Shown here piece after piece: positions 20,051-29,550 of a stretch of DNA of 64,000 nucleotides. The translations under genes and the position numbers were made by a program. The notes beneath the pieces were generated by a model. That model did no database searches. It saw only the letters and a program-made list of their open reading frames with translations, and had not been told where the DNA came from. Position 1 is the stretch's first letter. Each line of letters opens with the position of its first letter. Source of the stretch: Rhizobium sp. Root1334 (GTDB lineage Bacteria; Pseudomonadota; Alphaproteobacteria; Rhizobiales; Rhizobiaceae); NCBI RefSeq assembly GCF_001426665.1, contig NZ_LMEY01000012.1:310001-374000 (forward strand), in the 5' to 3' direction.

Positions 20051-20076
20051 TGCGTTGGCGCCTACCTGCGTTGGCG
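20051..20076. repeat. Short direct repeat TGCGTTGGCG x2
   Basis: TGCGTTGGCG occurs at 20051-20060 and again at 20067-20076 with a 6-base spacer, so the copies are 16 bases apart. It lies between the last phage-remnant gene and glmU. It could be a protein-binding site or a duplication scar. Confidence 0.5.
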
Positions 20077-20087
20077 AGCGGTGCCTG

Positions 20088-20381
20088 TCACTGTACGCTG
20101 ACTTTGGCTGTCGGCGCTGTCGATCCAGTGAGCGTGACGAAGATATTACCCGATGTCCTGAACACGAGTTGGCGAATAATATCGCCATTGCTATCGACCT
20201 TGGCGACAGTCAATTTCGTGTCCGGAAGAGCGGTTTTATCTCCGTCGGAAACTTGCGAAAGGATCTGCAGCGTTCCGCCGCCAAGGCTGCCAGAGTAGGA
20301 CAACGTGCGGTACCCCGCATCCGTCTGCCCTTGCAATCCAACATTCCATTCCGCATCAGCAGTAAATGACTTGACGGGCAT
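20088..20381 (-). CDS. Small phage-associated protein, last gene of the lysis cassette
   Basis: I do not recognise this 97-residue protein. It looks beta-rich, with Gly/Ser/Thr-rich strands (LSYSGSLGGGTLQILSQVSDG), no signal peptide and no cysteine. The ATG at 20381 overlaps the stop of the upstream coiled-coil gene (TGATG) and has GGGAG nine bases ahead, so translation is coupled. By position and composition it may be a virion-surface or tail-associated protein. Confidence 0.65.
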   Translation of the reverse strand: MPVKSFTADAEWNVGLQGQTDAGYRTLSYSGSLGGGTLQILSQVSDGDKTALPDTKLTVAKVDSNGDIIRQLVFRTSGNIFVTLTGSTAPTAKVSVQ

Positions 20382-20884
20382 CAACGTGTCTCCCTTGTCG
20401 CGTTGTTGGACTGGCGCTGCAGCAATTCCCGCACCACCTTCATGTCGCCAGCAAGATCGGTGACCGACTTCTGGACTTCGCGGATCGCCGCACTGTCGCC
20501 GACACGCCCCTGTTCGAGCACCTGGACGCGGTAGATCGCGTTATCGACCTTACGGCCGTCCGCCTCTGCATTTTGCTCGATCGCCACCAGGCGGGCGTTA
20601 ATGGCCCCTTCCCGCTCGCGAACCTCTCCGTTGCGATCGGTGTGCATTTGCAGATGGCTTTCGCGCCATTTGTTTTCGTCGGCGAGCAGATCAGCGAGCG
20701 CCTTGGTCACCGATACCGAAAGAGCGGTGATCGCCTGGGCATTGCCCTCGATGCCGCGATCGGTGGCCTCCATGTAGCCGCCGCCTTTCCAGATCAAGCC
20801 TAGCGCACCAGCCACCAGCAGGCAGGTGTTGATCAGCGAACCGAACTCCTTCACGTATCCCAAAGCACGATTAGGCTCAGCCAT
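20381..20884 (-). CDS. Single-TM coiled-coil phage protein (spanin-like by position)
   Basis: The 167-residue product has one transmembrane helix at about residues 17-33 (INTCLLVAGALGLIW). The rest is an almost continuous alpha-helical coiled coil rich in Glu, Asp and Arg. It sits directly after the holin gene with an 8-base overlap, the place where an inner-membrane spanin or accessory lysis protein is often found. No lipoprotein partner is visible, so the spanin idea is only positional. Confidence 0.7.
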   Translation of the reverse strand: MAEPNRALGYVKEFGSLINTCLLVAGALGLIWKGGGYMEATDRGIEGNAQAITALSVSVTKALADLLADENKWRESHLQMHTDRNGEVREREGAINARLVAIEQNAEADGRKVDNAIYRVQVLEQGRVGDSAAIREVQKSVTDLAGDMKVVRELLQRQSNNATRETR

Positions 20885-21404
20885 CTTTTTTCACCGCCCG
20901 GATAACCGTGTTGCCGCCCATATAGAGGCCGGAATAGGTCATGAAGATCGTGAGGAAGGTAGGCATATCGATCCCCAGATCAACGGCCACCCGGCTACCC
21001 AGGGCCGCTAGCGTCGCGTTCACCAGCGGCCGCAAGACGACGTACCAGGCTACACAGGCAAGCATCAACCACATGCCGGCCGGACGCCAAAGCCAGCCAA
21101 AGCCGGTCTCCTTGTTCATTTCGGCAAGCATCAGCTCGTTGGCCATCCGCTGCCGGTCGTTATAGGCCAGGACCAGCTCCGGCGTCTCCGCCTCCACGGC
21201 CGCCACGGCCGCCTCAATCCGCGGAGCAGGCAAACTTGGCAATTCCTCCGGAGGAACGCCCGCCCTTGTCGCGATCGCGTCGATCACCGTTCCGCCGAGA
21301 TCGCCGGCAACGCCGCCGACTTTCTCCTGCAGAATCCGCTTAACGAGCGGTGCGCCGACTTTTGCGGCAACGTCGATCAGAATGGATGTGAGGATCGCGC
21401 TCAT
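20877..21404 (-). CDS. Holin of the 3TM/gene-transfer-agent type
   Basis: The 175-residue product matches the holin family seen in rhizobial phages and gene transfer agents. An amphipathic N-terminus (IDVAAKVGAPLVKRILQ) and a charged central region (NDRQRMANELMLAEMNKETGFGWLWRPAGMW) lead into hydrophobic helices at about 106-125 and 145-165. In phages it forms the membrane hole that lets the endolysin out. Its ATG overlaps the stop of the endolysin gene by four bases (ATGA). With that endolysin interrupted, the cassette may be non-functional. Confidence 0.8.
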   Translation of the reverse strand: MSAILTSILIDVAAKVGAPLVKRILQEKVGGVAGDLGGTVIDAIATRAGVPPEELPSLPAPRIEAAVAAVEAETPELVLAYNDRQRMANELMLAEMNKETGFGWLWRPAGMWLMLACVAWYVVLRPLVNATLAALGSRVAVDLGIDMPTFLTIFMTYSGLYMGGNTVIRAVKKDG

Positions 21405-22150
21405 GCGGCCACTCCCGCGTATGCTTCGGCCCGGGCCGTCGCAGCCCTTTGGCGAATGACGAGCAACACGGCGGCGATCGCCAGCACCACCGCCAGGCCG
21501 CCGAGGACCCAGAGCGCCGAGGCATCGACAGCCGAGGGATCGATGACGGGCGCGCCGGCGGATCCTGCGGCACCTGTCGCAGTCGTCTTTGCGGCCCTGT
21601 CGGCCGATCCCGCCGCTGTCTTCGCCGCTGCCGCTTCGCTCCTCGCATCAGCCTGGATCCGGCCGGGTGTGGCACCCATCGCCGCAAGCGCCATGGCAAC
21701 GCCCCGAACCTCAATATCCGCCACGCGGCGGCCCCAGCCTTTGCCGAAGGTTTTCCAGATCTTCAAAGACTGCATGAACGAGAGACGCGCCCGGCAGATC
21801 TTTTTCACTGTGACAGAATGATCGTTACTGCCAGACGCGGCCTTCAGCCATTTGAGACCGCGCGAAACGCCGGAATTCACCGACGCATCATGAGTGGAGA
21901 GATCCACACCGGGAAAAAGCTGATCGCCGTTGATCTTGTCCTAGAATTCGGAGCGGTAAAATTTCAGCGCCTGGTCGCGCGTGATCAGACGGACAGGGGT
22001 ACGTTTCCACCCCATCTTGTCCTGGTACTCGTGCCAGCGGGTTTCTGTGACGCCGTACATCGTCTTGCCGCCCGGGTCGGCCTTGTGATTGCTCCATCCG
22101 CCCTCCCAGGCGCCGGTGATGGACTGGCAGATTTCAAAGCGGTCGGACAT
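21401..22150 (-). pseudogene. GH108-type endolysin interrupted by an in-frame amber codon
   Basis: The reading frame 22150-21401 spells a complete glycoside hydrolase 108 / peptidoglycan-binding endolysin of 249 codons with one TAG at 21943-21941. The N-terminal part ends KFYRSEF; after the TAG the frame continues DKINGDQLFPGVDLSTHDASVNSG. In this family I expect Trp between SEF and DKI, so a TGG to TAG change explains it. The catalytic Glu (GAWEGGW) is upstream and intact. The C-terminus has a peptidoglycan-binding region and one transmembrane helix near the end. It is a nonsense-mutated gene unless the amber is read through or is a sequencing error. Confidence 0.85.
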
Positions 22151-22157
22151 AAAAAAG

Positions 22158-22179
22158 CTCCAGCATGGTCGATGCTGAA
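22158..22179 (-). promoter_or_regulatory. Terminator-like hairpin overlapping the endolysin ribosome binding site
   Basis: On the minus strand CAGCAT-CGACC-ATGCTG forms a stem, extended by flanking T-G and T-A pairs. The GGAG ribosome binding site overlaps its 3' arm, and CTTTTTT then runs directly into the ATG at 22150. The same element could terminate upstream phage transcription and block translation of the lysis gene. Confidence 0.6.
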
Positions 22180-22236
22180 GCCTAGAGCCTTTCGGGTTGC
22201 GTCAAGTGCGGGCCGCGTAAAGCGAAATGCTCCCCG

Positions 22237-22878
22237 TTACCGGCGGAGCGCGCGCCTATCGATAAAGATGCAAGAGAAGTCCAACCGGGACACGAACGCG
22301 TAGTCCCTCGCTGTCATCAATCCATAGATTGGACTGGAAAGAACACTCACGACATCGGGATAGCCGAGCGTTTCTGTGATGATCATTTTCGGCCGATGTT
22401 TCTCCGCCATGCTTCGGATGATCCGATAATCCAGACCTTCCACGTCGATGCTCATCAGATCAATCGGCTGCTTGGCATGGGTCTCGATGATGTCATTGAC
22501 GGTGCGACACTCAATCGTCTTTTGCTCTACGAGCACTTGTCCATTGTTGAGGTGGTGCTGCACATCCTTTTCACTGAGGAAACCATTCAGGCCCGGGTCA
22601 GTGAAGATCGAGAACAGCAGGCTTCCCGGCTCGTCGGAAACGCCAGCTTCGATATTCGTATCCTCGGGGCGAAGTGCATGGAATTCGTCCATCGCACCCG
22701 GCATCGCATCAACGTTCAGGCCGCGCCAGCCCTTCCGGTAAAAGTATGCTGTATTTGAAAGGTTGAAAGGGTGATGAGCCCCGACGTCAAGGTAATATCC
22801 GGTTTCGATCCCGAATGTGTCCATGAGGATTTTATTGGCAACAATGTCCTCCCCTTCCCACGAAAAACACGGCTGCAA
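22237..22878 (-). CDS. FkbM family methyltransferase
   Basis: This is a predicted SAM-dependent methyltransferase of 213 residues. The FkbM signature is visible: GYYLDVGAHHPFNLSNTAYFY near residue 27, the acidic NVDAMPGAM loop, and DLMSIDVEGLDYRIIRSM near residue 141. The start is TTG at 22878 with GGGGGGA seven bases upstream; no in-frame ATG is better placed. FkbM enzymes usually O-methylate sugars or small molecules. It lies inside the phage remnant, between a small phage gene and the lysis cassette, so it may be phage cargo. Confidence 0.85.
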   Translation of the reverse strand: MQPCFSWEGEDIVANKILMDTFGIETGYYLDVGAHHPFNLSNTAYFYRKGWRGLNVDAMPGAMDEFHALRPEDTNIEAGVSDEPGSLLFSIFTDPGLNGFLSEKDVQHHLNNGQVLVEQKTIECRTVNDIIETHAKQPIDLMSIDVEGLDYRIIRSMAEKHRPKMIITETLGYPDVVSVLSSPIYGLMTARDYAFVSRLDFSCIFIDRRALRR

Positions 22879-23026
22879 GTTGAATCCCCCCCATAAGTTG
22901 CAAACTTGGATAACCCTCGCATGTAGTGTAAATATCGGTCAAGCTCCTGATAGAGGTTTTATTCTTACCTAACCCTTCTTCGAGGAAATTTCTTCGCCGC
23001 CGCCCTCTCTGGCCCGCAGGGAATGG

Positions 23027-23296
23027 CTAGGTAGGGTTGTTGACTGCATCCACGAAGGCAATGATTTCATTCGAAATAAGTCGCCACTTCACCTCGCCAA
23101 CGCGCCAAGTGACAAAGCCGCATTCAGCGTCCTCTAATGTAAGAGCGTGATCTGCCGCCTCGATCACATCCAACACCTTGATACCGGTTCTGACCTGATC
23201 GATCGAATAACCGTGGTCAGGAGAAGCGACAACTAGTGATTTTAGCATCCCCTTAAATTCGTCGGATTTGTCCGAGGGGAAAGAGATGGTTTTCAT
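23027..23296 (-). CDS. Small phage-type protein, unknown
   Basis: This is an 89-residue soluble protein I do not recognise. It is acidic, with a central KVLDVIEAADHALTLEDAECGFVTWRVGEVKWR region that could be a small alpha/beta fold. AAGGAG stands five bases before the ATG and overlaps the stop of the upstream tail-protein fragment, so the two genes are coupled. The same two-gene order (tail protein, then a small protein) is common in phages of rhizobia and suggests a chaperone or accessory role; this is inference. Confidence 0.65.
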   Translation of the reverse strand: MKTISFPSDKSDEFKGMLKSLVVASPDHGYSIDQVRTGIKVLDVIEAADHALTLEDAECGFVTWRVGEVKWRLISNEIIAFVDAVNNPT

Positions 23297-23305
23297 ATTG
23301 GCTCC

Positions 23306-23695
23306 TTATGCCACTCTTTGCTGGATTGCTGATCCATTTCGATAGAATTCACCCACAGCAACGCTGGCTGCTGCCGCTGCTGCATCATTTGCGTAGGAGT
23401 TTGCTGGCACGCCCATCTTCAGACCGAGGCCATTGCCCGGCGCATTTTTGATGCGAAACTTCTCGGCAGCGTTCGTCCCCAGGAGGAGGTCATAGGCCCC
23501 AGAGGTCATTACCTGACCGTAGTTGAGGCCATCCGTACTGAGAAACATCTTCGATGCGCCCGAAACCTGCAAATCCAGGCCGGGGTTGCCAGTTACCGCA
23601 TTGATGGAACCTACCCGCCCCAGGGCCAACGGATTGCCGCCATCGCCCACATACAGATCTCCTGCAGTCGTCACCGCGTCCGTAGCAGTACGCAC
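23306..23695 (-). pseudogene. C-terminal fragment of a phage tail/fibre protein
   Basis: The frame reads NTGKTSIGVRTATDAVTTAGDLYVGDGG..., a repeat-like beta-rich sequence typical of the C-terminal part of rhizobial phage tail proteins, ending VGEFYRNGSAIQQRVA. Going upstream, the same frame stays open only to a TAA near 23775 and offers no ATG, GTG or TTG before the GTG at 23695. It has no clear ribosome binding site. I read it as the surviving 3' end of a longer gene, with the rest deleted at the phage boundary; a short functional gene starting at the GTG cannot be excluded. Confidence 0.6.
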
Positions 23696-23814
23696 ACCGA
23701 TCGAAGTTTTACCTGTGTTAACGTTGAAGAGAGCGAAGATATTGCACAGAACATAATTCTTGCGCGAGCCGCCATGTTAACCCCGATAAAACCCGATCCT
23801 GTCATAAGCGGGAA

Positions 23815-25608
23815 ATGACCGCGTTTGATGGCTCCGACGGCCGGGGAATGATACCGACAATGCAGGGTTTGAGCGAGACAGTGCCTTTGGGCAGGCGAAG
23901 CGGTATCGGAGCGATACTCGCACGGAAGCCCCTAATCGTCCTGGCATTGACTGTCGCCTGTTTACCGCTGGCACTATTGGTGACCGTGACCATGCCGATC
24001 GGCCCGATGTATTGGGATCATTACATCTACCTTGACGCAGCAAATCGTATCTTCGACGGCCAGATCCCTTCCGTCGATTTCTTTGCGCCCGTGGGTGGCC
24101 TCGGTTACTATCTCTTTGCCGGATGGCTTTATCTTTTCCCCAATGGCCACCCGCTGCTGCTTTCCAGCTGGTCGTTAATGACAGTAACGGCGCCCCTGAT
24201 AGCGCTGGTCGTCCTGGACGTACAGAAACGCTCCCCGGCCATCGCGTATGGCTTGTTGCTGCCGTTCCTGTTCTTTTCTCTGCTGCCGTTCAACACCGGC
24301 GACTTCTACCCCTATCCGGGTTCCGATGGTTTCGGCATCTACAACCGCCAGATCTGCCAGCTGCTGTATGTACTGGCTGCCGCGCTGGTCTTCGTGCGCG
24401 GATGGAAAACACTGGCCGCGGTGACGGCGTTCGCCATGCTTGCGCTGCTGTTCATCAAGGTCACCGGGGTGGTTGCGGGCCTCGTCTTGTGCCTGATGGC
24501 CTTTCTGACTGGACGCCTGCCGCTTCGTGCGGCCCTTGTTGGCGGCGGCGTTTTCTTTGCCGCTATCGGATTTATTGAACTCACATCCGGCACGGTTTCA
24601 GCCTACGCCACCGATATTCTGTCGCTGGTTGTGATCAACGACACCAGCCTGTTGCCCCGCCTTCTGCAAGCCGCATCGATCAATTTCAGCGTAGTCCTGG
24701 CCGGCGGCCTGCTCGGCCTTGTCCTGCTCGGCAGTGAATTTCCCGCATTTTCAGCGGCAACCCGCGCCTTTGTCGCCAAGCCCAGCTTTCGGGCTATCGG
24801 CCGGATTGCCGATCAGTCCTTTCTGTGGATGGGGAGCTTCATTGCAGCCGGCCTGCTGTTTGAAAGCCAGAACACCGGTAGCCAGGCGTTCATCTTTCTG
24901 TGGCCGCTGCTACTTGCCATTCTCATCGAAACCTATCGCCACAAGGGATCGTCGGCATCATTTGCCATCGTTGCGTTTCTTGCTTTCAGCGCCGCCATTC
25001 CTCCCGTCGCCACAGTCACGCAAAAGGCAGCGCGCGCCTGGATCGGCAGCGTCAACAACAGGCCACTCGAACACGACAACCTGAAGAGCATGGGCGCTGT
25101 CAGCATCCGCGACATCCTGAGCCAGCGGGCACAGCGCCTGCAGACCAACTACGTAGCTTACCGTCCAGCCTATGATGCCTTAGCTGAAGCCGGTGAATTG
25201 CCATCTTTCCTGCTTTACAGCGACTTCGAGTTTCAGTCGCTATGGCTGCAGAGTGCCGATGATGCGGTCTCAGCAATCCGGGCGTTCGAAAGCGCCAACA
25301 AAGTACGGTTCGAGACGATCATGACGATCGATTTCACCAATCCCTTTCCCTGGCTGATGGATCGTCACGCGCCAAAATATATCGCAATCGGTGCCGATCC
25401 ATACCGGGCCGTGCCGCAGCCGGGGCCACGCGTCAACGAGGCCGTAGCTGCCGTCGATCTGGCGCTTTATCCGACATGCCCGCCGACCACCGCGCGGCTG
25501 AAGCTTCTCGGTCTCTACCAGCCGGCACTTGCACCCGGCCATCACCGCATCACGTTGACACCATGCTACGATGCCTTCGTACGCAACGGTATTGCCACTG
25601 CACCTTAG
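23815..25608 (+). CDS. Polytopic membrane protein, possible GT-C glycosyltransferase
   Basis: The 597-residue product has about a dozen hydrophobic helices. After the first (about residues 38-60) comes a loop with MYWDHYIYLDAANRIFDGQIPSVDFFAP; an acidic residue cluster at this position is the hallmark of GT-C enzymes that use polyprenyl-phosphate sugars. A soluble C-terminal part (about 400-597) includes SDFEFQSLWLQ and a cysteine pair (YPTCPP and TPCYD). No close named family comes to mind and the acceptor is unknown. An alternative in-frame ATG 33 bases downstream is possible. It converges with the Na/Pi transporter gene with only three bases between. Confidence 0.75.
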   Translation: MTAFDGSDGRGMIPTMQGLSETVPLGRRSGIGAILARKPLIVLALTVACLPLALLVTVTMPIGPMYWDHYIYLDAANRIFDGQIPSVDFFAPVGGLGYYLFAGWLYLFPNGHPLLLSSWSLMTVTAPLIALVVLDVQKRSPAIAYGLLLPFLFFSLLPFNTGDFYPYPGSDGFGIYNRQICQLLYVLAAALVFVRGWKTLAAVTAFAMLALLFIKVTGVVAGLVLCLMAFLTGRLPLRAALVGGGVFFAAIGFIELTSGTVSAYATDILSLVVINDTSLLPRLLQAASINFSVVLAGGLLGLVLLGSEFPAFSAATRAFVAKPSFRAIGRIADQSFLWMGSFIAAGLLFESQNTGSQAFIFLWPLLLAILIETYRHKGSSASFAIVAFLAFSAAIPPVATVTQKAARAWIGSVNNRPLEHDNLKSMGAVSIRDILSQRAQRLQTNYVAYRPAYDALAEAGELPSFLLYSDFEFQSLWLQSADDAVSAIRAFESANKVRFETIMTIDFTNPFPWLMDRHAPKYIAIGADPYRAVPQPGPRVNEAVAAVDLALYPTCPPTTARLKLLGLYQPALAPGHHRITLTPCYDAFVRNGIATAP

Positions 25609-25611
25609 GCG

Positions 25612-27258
25612 TCAGTGCGGCATCCGCAGCCGGCTTTCCGTCAGAAGGCCACTCTCATCGAGAATCGGATGCGCGACGGAAACGATATGGGCGTTGATCC
25701 GCTTCAGATCGCGCAAGATGTCCAAATGCAGGGAACTCGTCTGCAGGCTATCGGTGCGGCCGTCGCGTAGACGCTCCAGATGACGCTCGGACGAGCGTTT
25801 CTCCATATGGCGGACATCAACCTTTACCTCCATCAGATGGCGGGCAAGCTCGGCGTCGCGGGTGACAAAAATGGTCTGCGCGATGCGCAGATTGTCGATG
25901 GTCAGATTAAACAGTGTTGTCAGCTCCTGGTAGCCGTCCTCGGAGAATTTGAGTCCGTTGTCGATCTTCTTCTTGATCTCTTCTGTCAGGCCCTTTTCAA
26001 TGATGTCACCGATATGTTCGAGGTTGATGGCATAGTCGATGATCACGATAGAACGGCGGCCATTGTCGTCGCTGAGACCGCTGCGCCCAAGCCGTGACAA
26101 GTAGAGTTTGACTTCCTGCTGCAGCAGATCCACCTGCTTTTCCAGTTTTCCGATATCCTGAAGCTGGAGACGATCATTGCTGTTGAACGCAGTCATCGTC
26201 GCGATCAGCATTTTCTCGATCAGATCACCGACGCGCAGCACTTCCCGGGTCGCGCCGGACAGAGCGATGACCGGTGTCGTCAGCGCCCGGTCGTCGAGAT
26301 AGAGCGGCCCCGTCTCGGCCTTTGGCTCATCCGGAATAAGCCGCAACATGGCCGTTGAGAGCAGCGAGGAGAACGGCCACGCCAAAATGGCAAGCACAAC
26401 ATTGAAGATCAGGTGGATATCGACTGGAAGCTTTGCCGGTGAAAGCGGCAGTGTCTGGAGAAAAGCTGCAACTGGCGCTGCCACCGACAGCGCCAGCAGA
26501 CAGCCGATGGCGCGAACAACCAGATTGCCCGCAGTGACCCGCTTGGCAGAGGCGGAAGCCGACAATGTCGCCATGACCGGCGGCACGGCCCCACCCAGGT
26601 TAGCGCCCAGCACGAGCGCGATCGTCAGGCCGGGCGAAAGAATACCAGCCGCTGCCAGCGACAGGATGAGAACGACCACGGCAAGGCTGGAGGATGAGAC
26701 GAAGGCGAGCACCGAGGCGAAGATCATCGCGACAGGCCAGGCACTGTCGAGCATGGTGAGAAAACTTGCAAGTGCAGGCGATTCGCGCATCGGCTCGGTC
26801 GCGAGCCCGAGCAAGTGGAGCGACAACAACATCAAGCCGATCCCGACCAGGGCTGTGCCCGCGCCCTGCTTGGCGCTTGACCGCCCTGCCCGGTTAAGCA
26901 TCACGCCAGCGAGAATGAGCAGTGGCGACAGCCAGTCGACACCGGTCGCGACGATCCAGGCCGTCACGGCTGTTCCGACATTTGCCCCGAGCAGGACGAT
27001 CTGGGCCATGCGGGCACGAACCAGCCCCTTTTCAACAAACGACGCGATCATCAGTGCAGTCGCAGTCGAGCTTTGAAGCGCGACGGTTGCGACGAACCCA
27101 CCCACGAACGAGCGCACCGGCCCACGGGTCCCTTGCGCCAATCCGGTTCGCAGCCTGATCCCGAAAGCGCGCGTCGCACCGTCCTTGACCTGCGACAGGC
27201 CAAAGAGCAGCAACGCGACGGCTCCGAACAGATTGACCATGACGATGATGGATTCCAT
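25612..27258 (-). CDS. Na/Pi cotransporter family protein with PhoU-like domain
   Basis: This is a predicted sodium-dependent phosphate transporter of the NptA/YjbB type, 548 residues. Two inverted Na/Pi repeats are visible: FGLSQVKDGA near residue 18 with QSSTATALM and GANVGTAVTAW, and later SSSSLAVVVL with GANLGGAVPPV. The C-terminal half (about 340-540) is a helical PhoU-like domain. In E. coli YjbB can export phosphate, so direction is open. GGAG precedes the ATG. There is no pst or pho gene nearby. Confidence 0.9.
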   Translation of the reverse strand: MESIIVMVNLFGAVALLLFGLSQVKDGATRAFGIRLRTGLAQGTRGPVRSFVGGFVATVALQSSTATALMIASFVEKGLVRARMAQIVLLGANVGTAVTAWIVATGVDWLSPLLILAGVMLNRAGRSSAKQGAGTALVGIGLMLLSLHLLGLATEPMRESPALASFLTMLDSAWPVAMIFASVLAFVSSSSLAVVVLILSLAAAGILSPGLTIALVLGANLGGAVPPVMATLSASASAKRVTAGNLVVRAIGCLLALSVAAPVAAFLQTLPLSPAKLPVDIHLIFNVVLAILAWPFSSLLSTAMLRLIPDEPKAETGPLYLDDRALTTPVIALSGATREVLRVGDLIEKMLIATMTAFNSNDRLQLQDIGKLEKQVDLLQQEVKLYLSRLGRSGLSDDNGRRSIVIIDYAINLEHIGDIIEKGLTEEIKKKIDNGLKFSEDGYQELTTLFNLTIDNLRIAQTIFVTRDAELARHLMEVKVDVRHMEKRSSERHLERLRDGRTDSLQTSSLHLDILRDLKRINAHIVSVAHPILDESGLLTESRLRMPH

Positions 27259-27638
27259 GTCTGCACTCCGGCTTTCCCGCCAAGATTGCTGCTGATCAAG
27301 CGAGTCGGCATGTTCTGGCGGATCGATGCTAGCATTTCCATGGGCGAAATGACCCGCGTCACATCGATAGTGACAGATATTTTTTGATTGCCGGCTAACA
27401 TTTCCGACATGTTTCAGCCTTCGAACGGCACCCGTCAGAACTGCGCGCGTTCCCCTCCTGCACCAAGCGGCACGGCATCACGAACAAATGACCGCCCGGT
27501 GCGCGCCGGTGCCGTCGTCCCGCTGATTTCCTCGACTTTTTGCGTGTTTGAACCCTTCAATTCCGCCGCGGATTGCTCTAAGGAACGACACCGGTTGCCA
27601 TCCGGCGACCACGAAATTGCGACGAGGTATGCAGACCC
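27259..27638. other. 380-base intergenic region upstream of ppiD
   Basis: No convincing gene is present. The short open frames here have unlikely composition and no ribosome binding site. The region must hold divergent promoters for the Na/Pi gene and the ppiD-trpD-trpC-moaC-moeA block; no clear consensus is seen. Confidence 0.4.
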
Positions 27639-29534
27639 ATGCTTGAATTCCTGAGAAGAGGCTCCCGGACCTGGGTTGTCAAAGGACTGATGGTCCTTCT
27701 TGTTCTTTCCTTCGGTGTCTGGGGTGTGTCCACGTCGCTGGTAACGGGAACGGCCGACGCCGTTGTGACGGTCGGGGACGTAAAAGTATCTCCGAGCGAT
27801 TTCCGTCTTGCCTATGAGCGCCAGCTCGCCCAGCTTTCCCGGCAGTTCGGTACGCGGCTGAGCCGTGAACAGGCCAAGGCCTTCGGTGTCGAAGCGCAGG
27901 TCTATTCCCAGCTCGTCGCTGGTGCGACGCTTGATCAGCTGTCGGAAAACATGAACCTCGGCCTGTCGCAGGACCGCCTCGCCTCGCTGATCAGTGAAGA
28001 CCCGGCATTCAAGGGTGTCAACGGTCAGTTCGACCGGGGAACTTTCTCGAGCGTGCTGCGCAATGCGGGCTTGCGCGAACAGGATTACATCAACAACCGC
28101 AGCCAGGTTGCCGTACGCTCGCAAGTCGTCGAAGCCCTGTCGGATGGCTACACGCCGCCAAAGGTTCTGGGCGACGCCCTGCGCCAGTATCGCAACGAAA
28201 CGCGTTCCATCGACTATCTGCTTTTGTCGAATGCCAATGTCGATCCGGTCAAGGCCCCCTCGGATGAGGTGCTCAAGCCCTGGTTCGAAACACACAAGGC
28301 CGAATACCGCGCGCCGGAATTCCGCAAGATCAGCTATGTGAAGCTGGAACCCACCGACATCGCCGATCCTGCGTCGGTCACGGAAGACGAAGTGCGGGCC
28401 GACTACGAAAAGCGCAAGAACAGCTTCAGCACGCCGGAAACCCGCACCGTCGAACAGCTCTCCTTCCCTTCGCGTGAAGAAGCTGACGCGGCGGCAGTCA
28501 AACTGTCCACCGGCACGACGTTCGACGCTCTGGTCACCGCTTCCGGCAAGACGGCAAGCGACGTGCTGCTCGGCGATTTCACCCGCGACCGCATGCCTGA
28601 TGCCAAGCTGGGCGACGCTGCCTTTGCGCTTGTCGCCGATGGGCAGACGACGCCGGTCATCGATGGCGCCTTCGGTGCCGTTATCCTGCGTGTCACCAAT
28701 ATCAAGCCACAAACGGTTCGGGCCTATGACGAGGTTAAGGACGAACTGCGCCAGGAACTGGCGCTGAGCAATGCCGCCAACGAGATCATGGGGATCCACG
28801 ACAAATTCGAGGATGCCCGCGTCTCTGGCGCCCCGATGAAGGAAGCGGCCGAACAGACCAACCTGAAGCTTGTGGTCCTCAACGCGGTCGATGCACGCGG
28901 CAATGACACGAATGGCGATGAAATCACCGGTATCCCCGAGGCAAAGACCCTGCTTGAAGAAGCCTTCAAGGCTGAAGTCGGCGGAGAAACCTTGCCAGTC
29001 AACCTTGGTCGCGACGGTTATGTCTGGTTCGATGTCGACGAAGTCACACCGGCACGCGATCGCACGCTGGACGAAGCCCGCGAAAAGGTCGTCGCAGACT
29101 GGACAGCGGAACAGCAGCGCAACGAGTTGGCTGCAAAGGCTGTCGAGCTGAAGGGCCGGGTCGAAAAGGGCGAAACACTCGCGGACATTGCGGCAGAACT
29201 CGGTATCGCCGTCGAAACCAAATCGGGACTTCGCCGCTCTGCAGAAGATGCAGCGCTTAGCCCCGCGGCGGTCGCAGCTGCCTTTGGCGGCGCAAATGGA
29301 TTGGTTGCGAATGCACCGGGGATCGGCGGCGAAGGCCAGATCCTTCTGAAGGTTACCGAAGTCGATAACGACAACCCAGGCGATGCGCTTGACAATGACG
29401 ATCGTCAGATCAATGCCATCGCCCAGGCCAGCGGCGACGACATACTCGATCAGATGGTCAGCGAGTTGCAGAAGGGCTACGGTGTTACGATCAACCAGCA
29501 GCTCGCCGAGCTTGCTCTGTCGCAGCAGCGGTAA
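27639..29534 (+). CDS. ppiD: Periplasmic peptidyl-prolyl isomerase PpiD-like (SurA N-terminal domain)
   Basis: This is an inner-membrane anchored chaperone/foldase for exported proteins. The product is 631 residues, with one transmembrane helix at about 14-34 after a short basic N-terminus ([16 protein letters not shown]). A SurA_N-like helical region follows (about 40-190), then parvulin-type segments with [15 protein letters not shown] and [18 protein letters not shown], and a second degenerate unit to the C-terminus. It leads the block trpD, trpC, moaC, moeA; trpD starts 16 bases after its stop, so it probably shares their transcript. Confidence 0.92.
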   Translation: MLEFLRRGSRTWVVKGLMVLLVLSFGVWGVSTSLVTGTADAVVTVGDVKVSPSDFRLAYERQLAQLSRQFGTRLSREQAKAFGVEAQVYSQLVAGATLDQLSENMNLGLSQDRLASLISEDPAFKGVNGQFDRGTFSSVLRNAGLREQDYINNRSQVAVRSQVVEALSDGYTPPKVLGDALRQYRNETRSIDYLLLSNANVDPVKAPSDEVLKPWFETHKAEYRAPEFRKISYVKLEPTDIADPASVTEDEVRADYEKRKNSFSTPETRTVEQLSFPSREEADAAAVKLSTGTTFDALVTASGKTASDVLLGDFTRDRMPDAKLGDAAFALVADGQTTPVIDGAFGAVILRVTNIKPQTVRAYDEVKDELRQELALSNAANEIMGIHDKFEDARVSGAPMKEAAEQTNLKLVVLNAVDARGNDTNGDEITGIPEAKTLLEEAFKAEVGGETLPVNLGRDGYVWFDVDEVTPARDRTLDEAREKVVADWTAEQQRNELAAKAVELKGRVEKGETLADIAAELGIAVETKSGLRRSAEDAALSPAAVAAAFGGANGLVANAPGIGGEGQILLKVTEVDNDNPGDALDNDDRQINAIAQASGDDILDQMVSELQKGYGVTINQQLAELALSQQR

Positions 29535-29550
29535 CGCAAAAGGGATCAGC

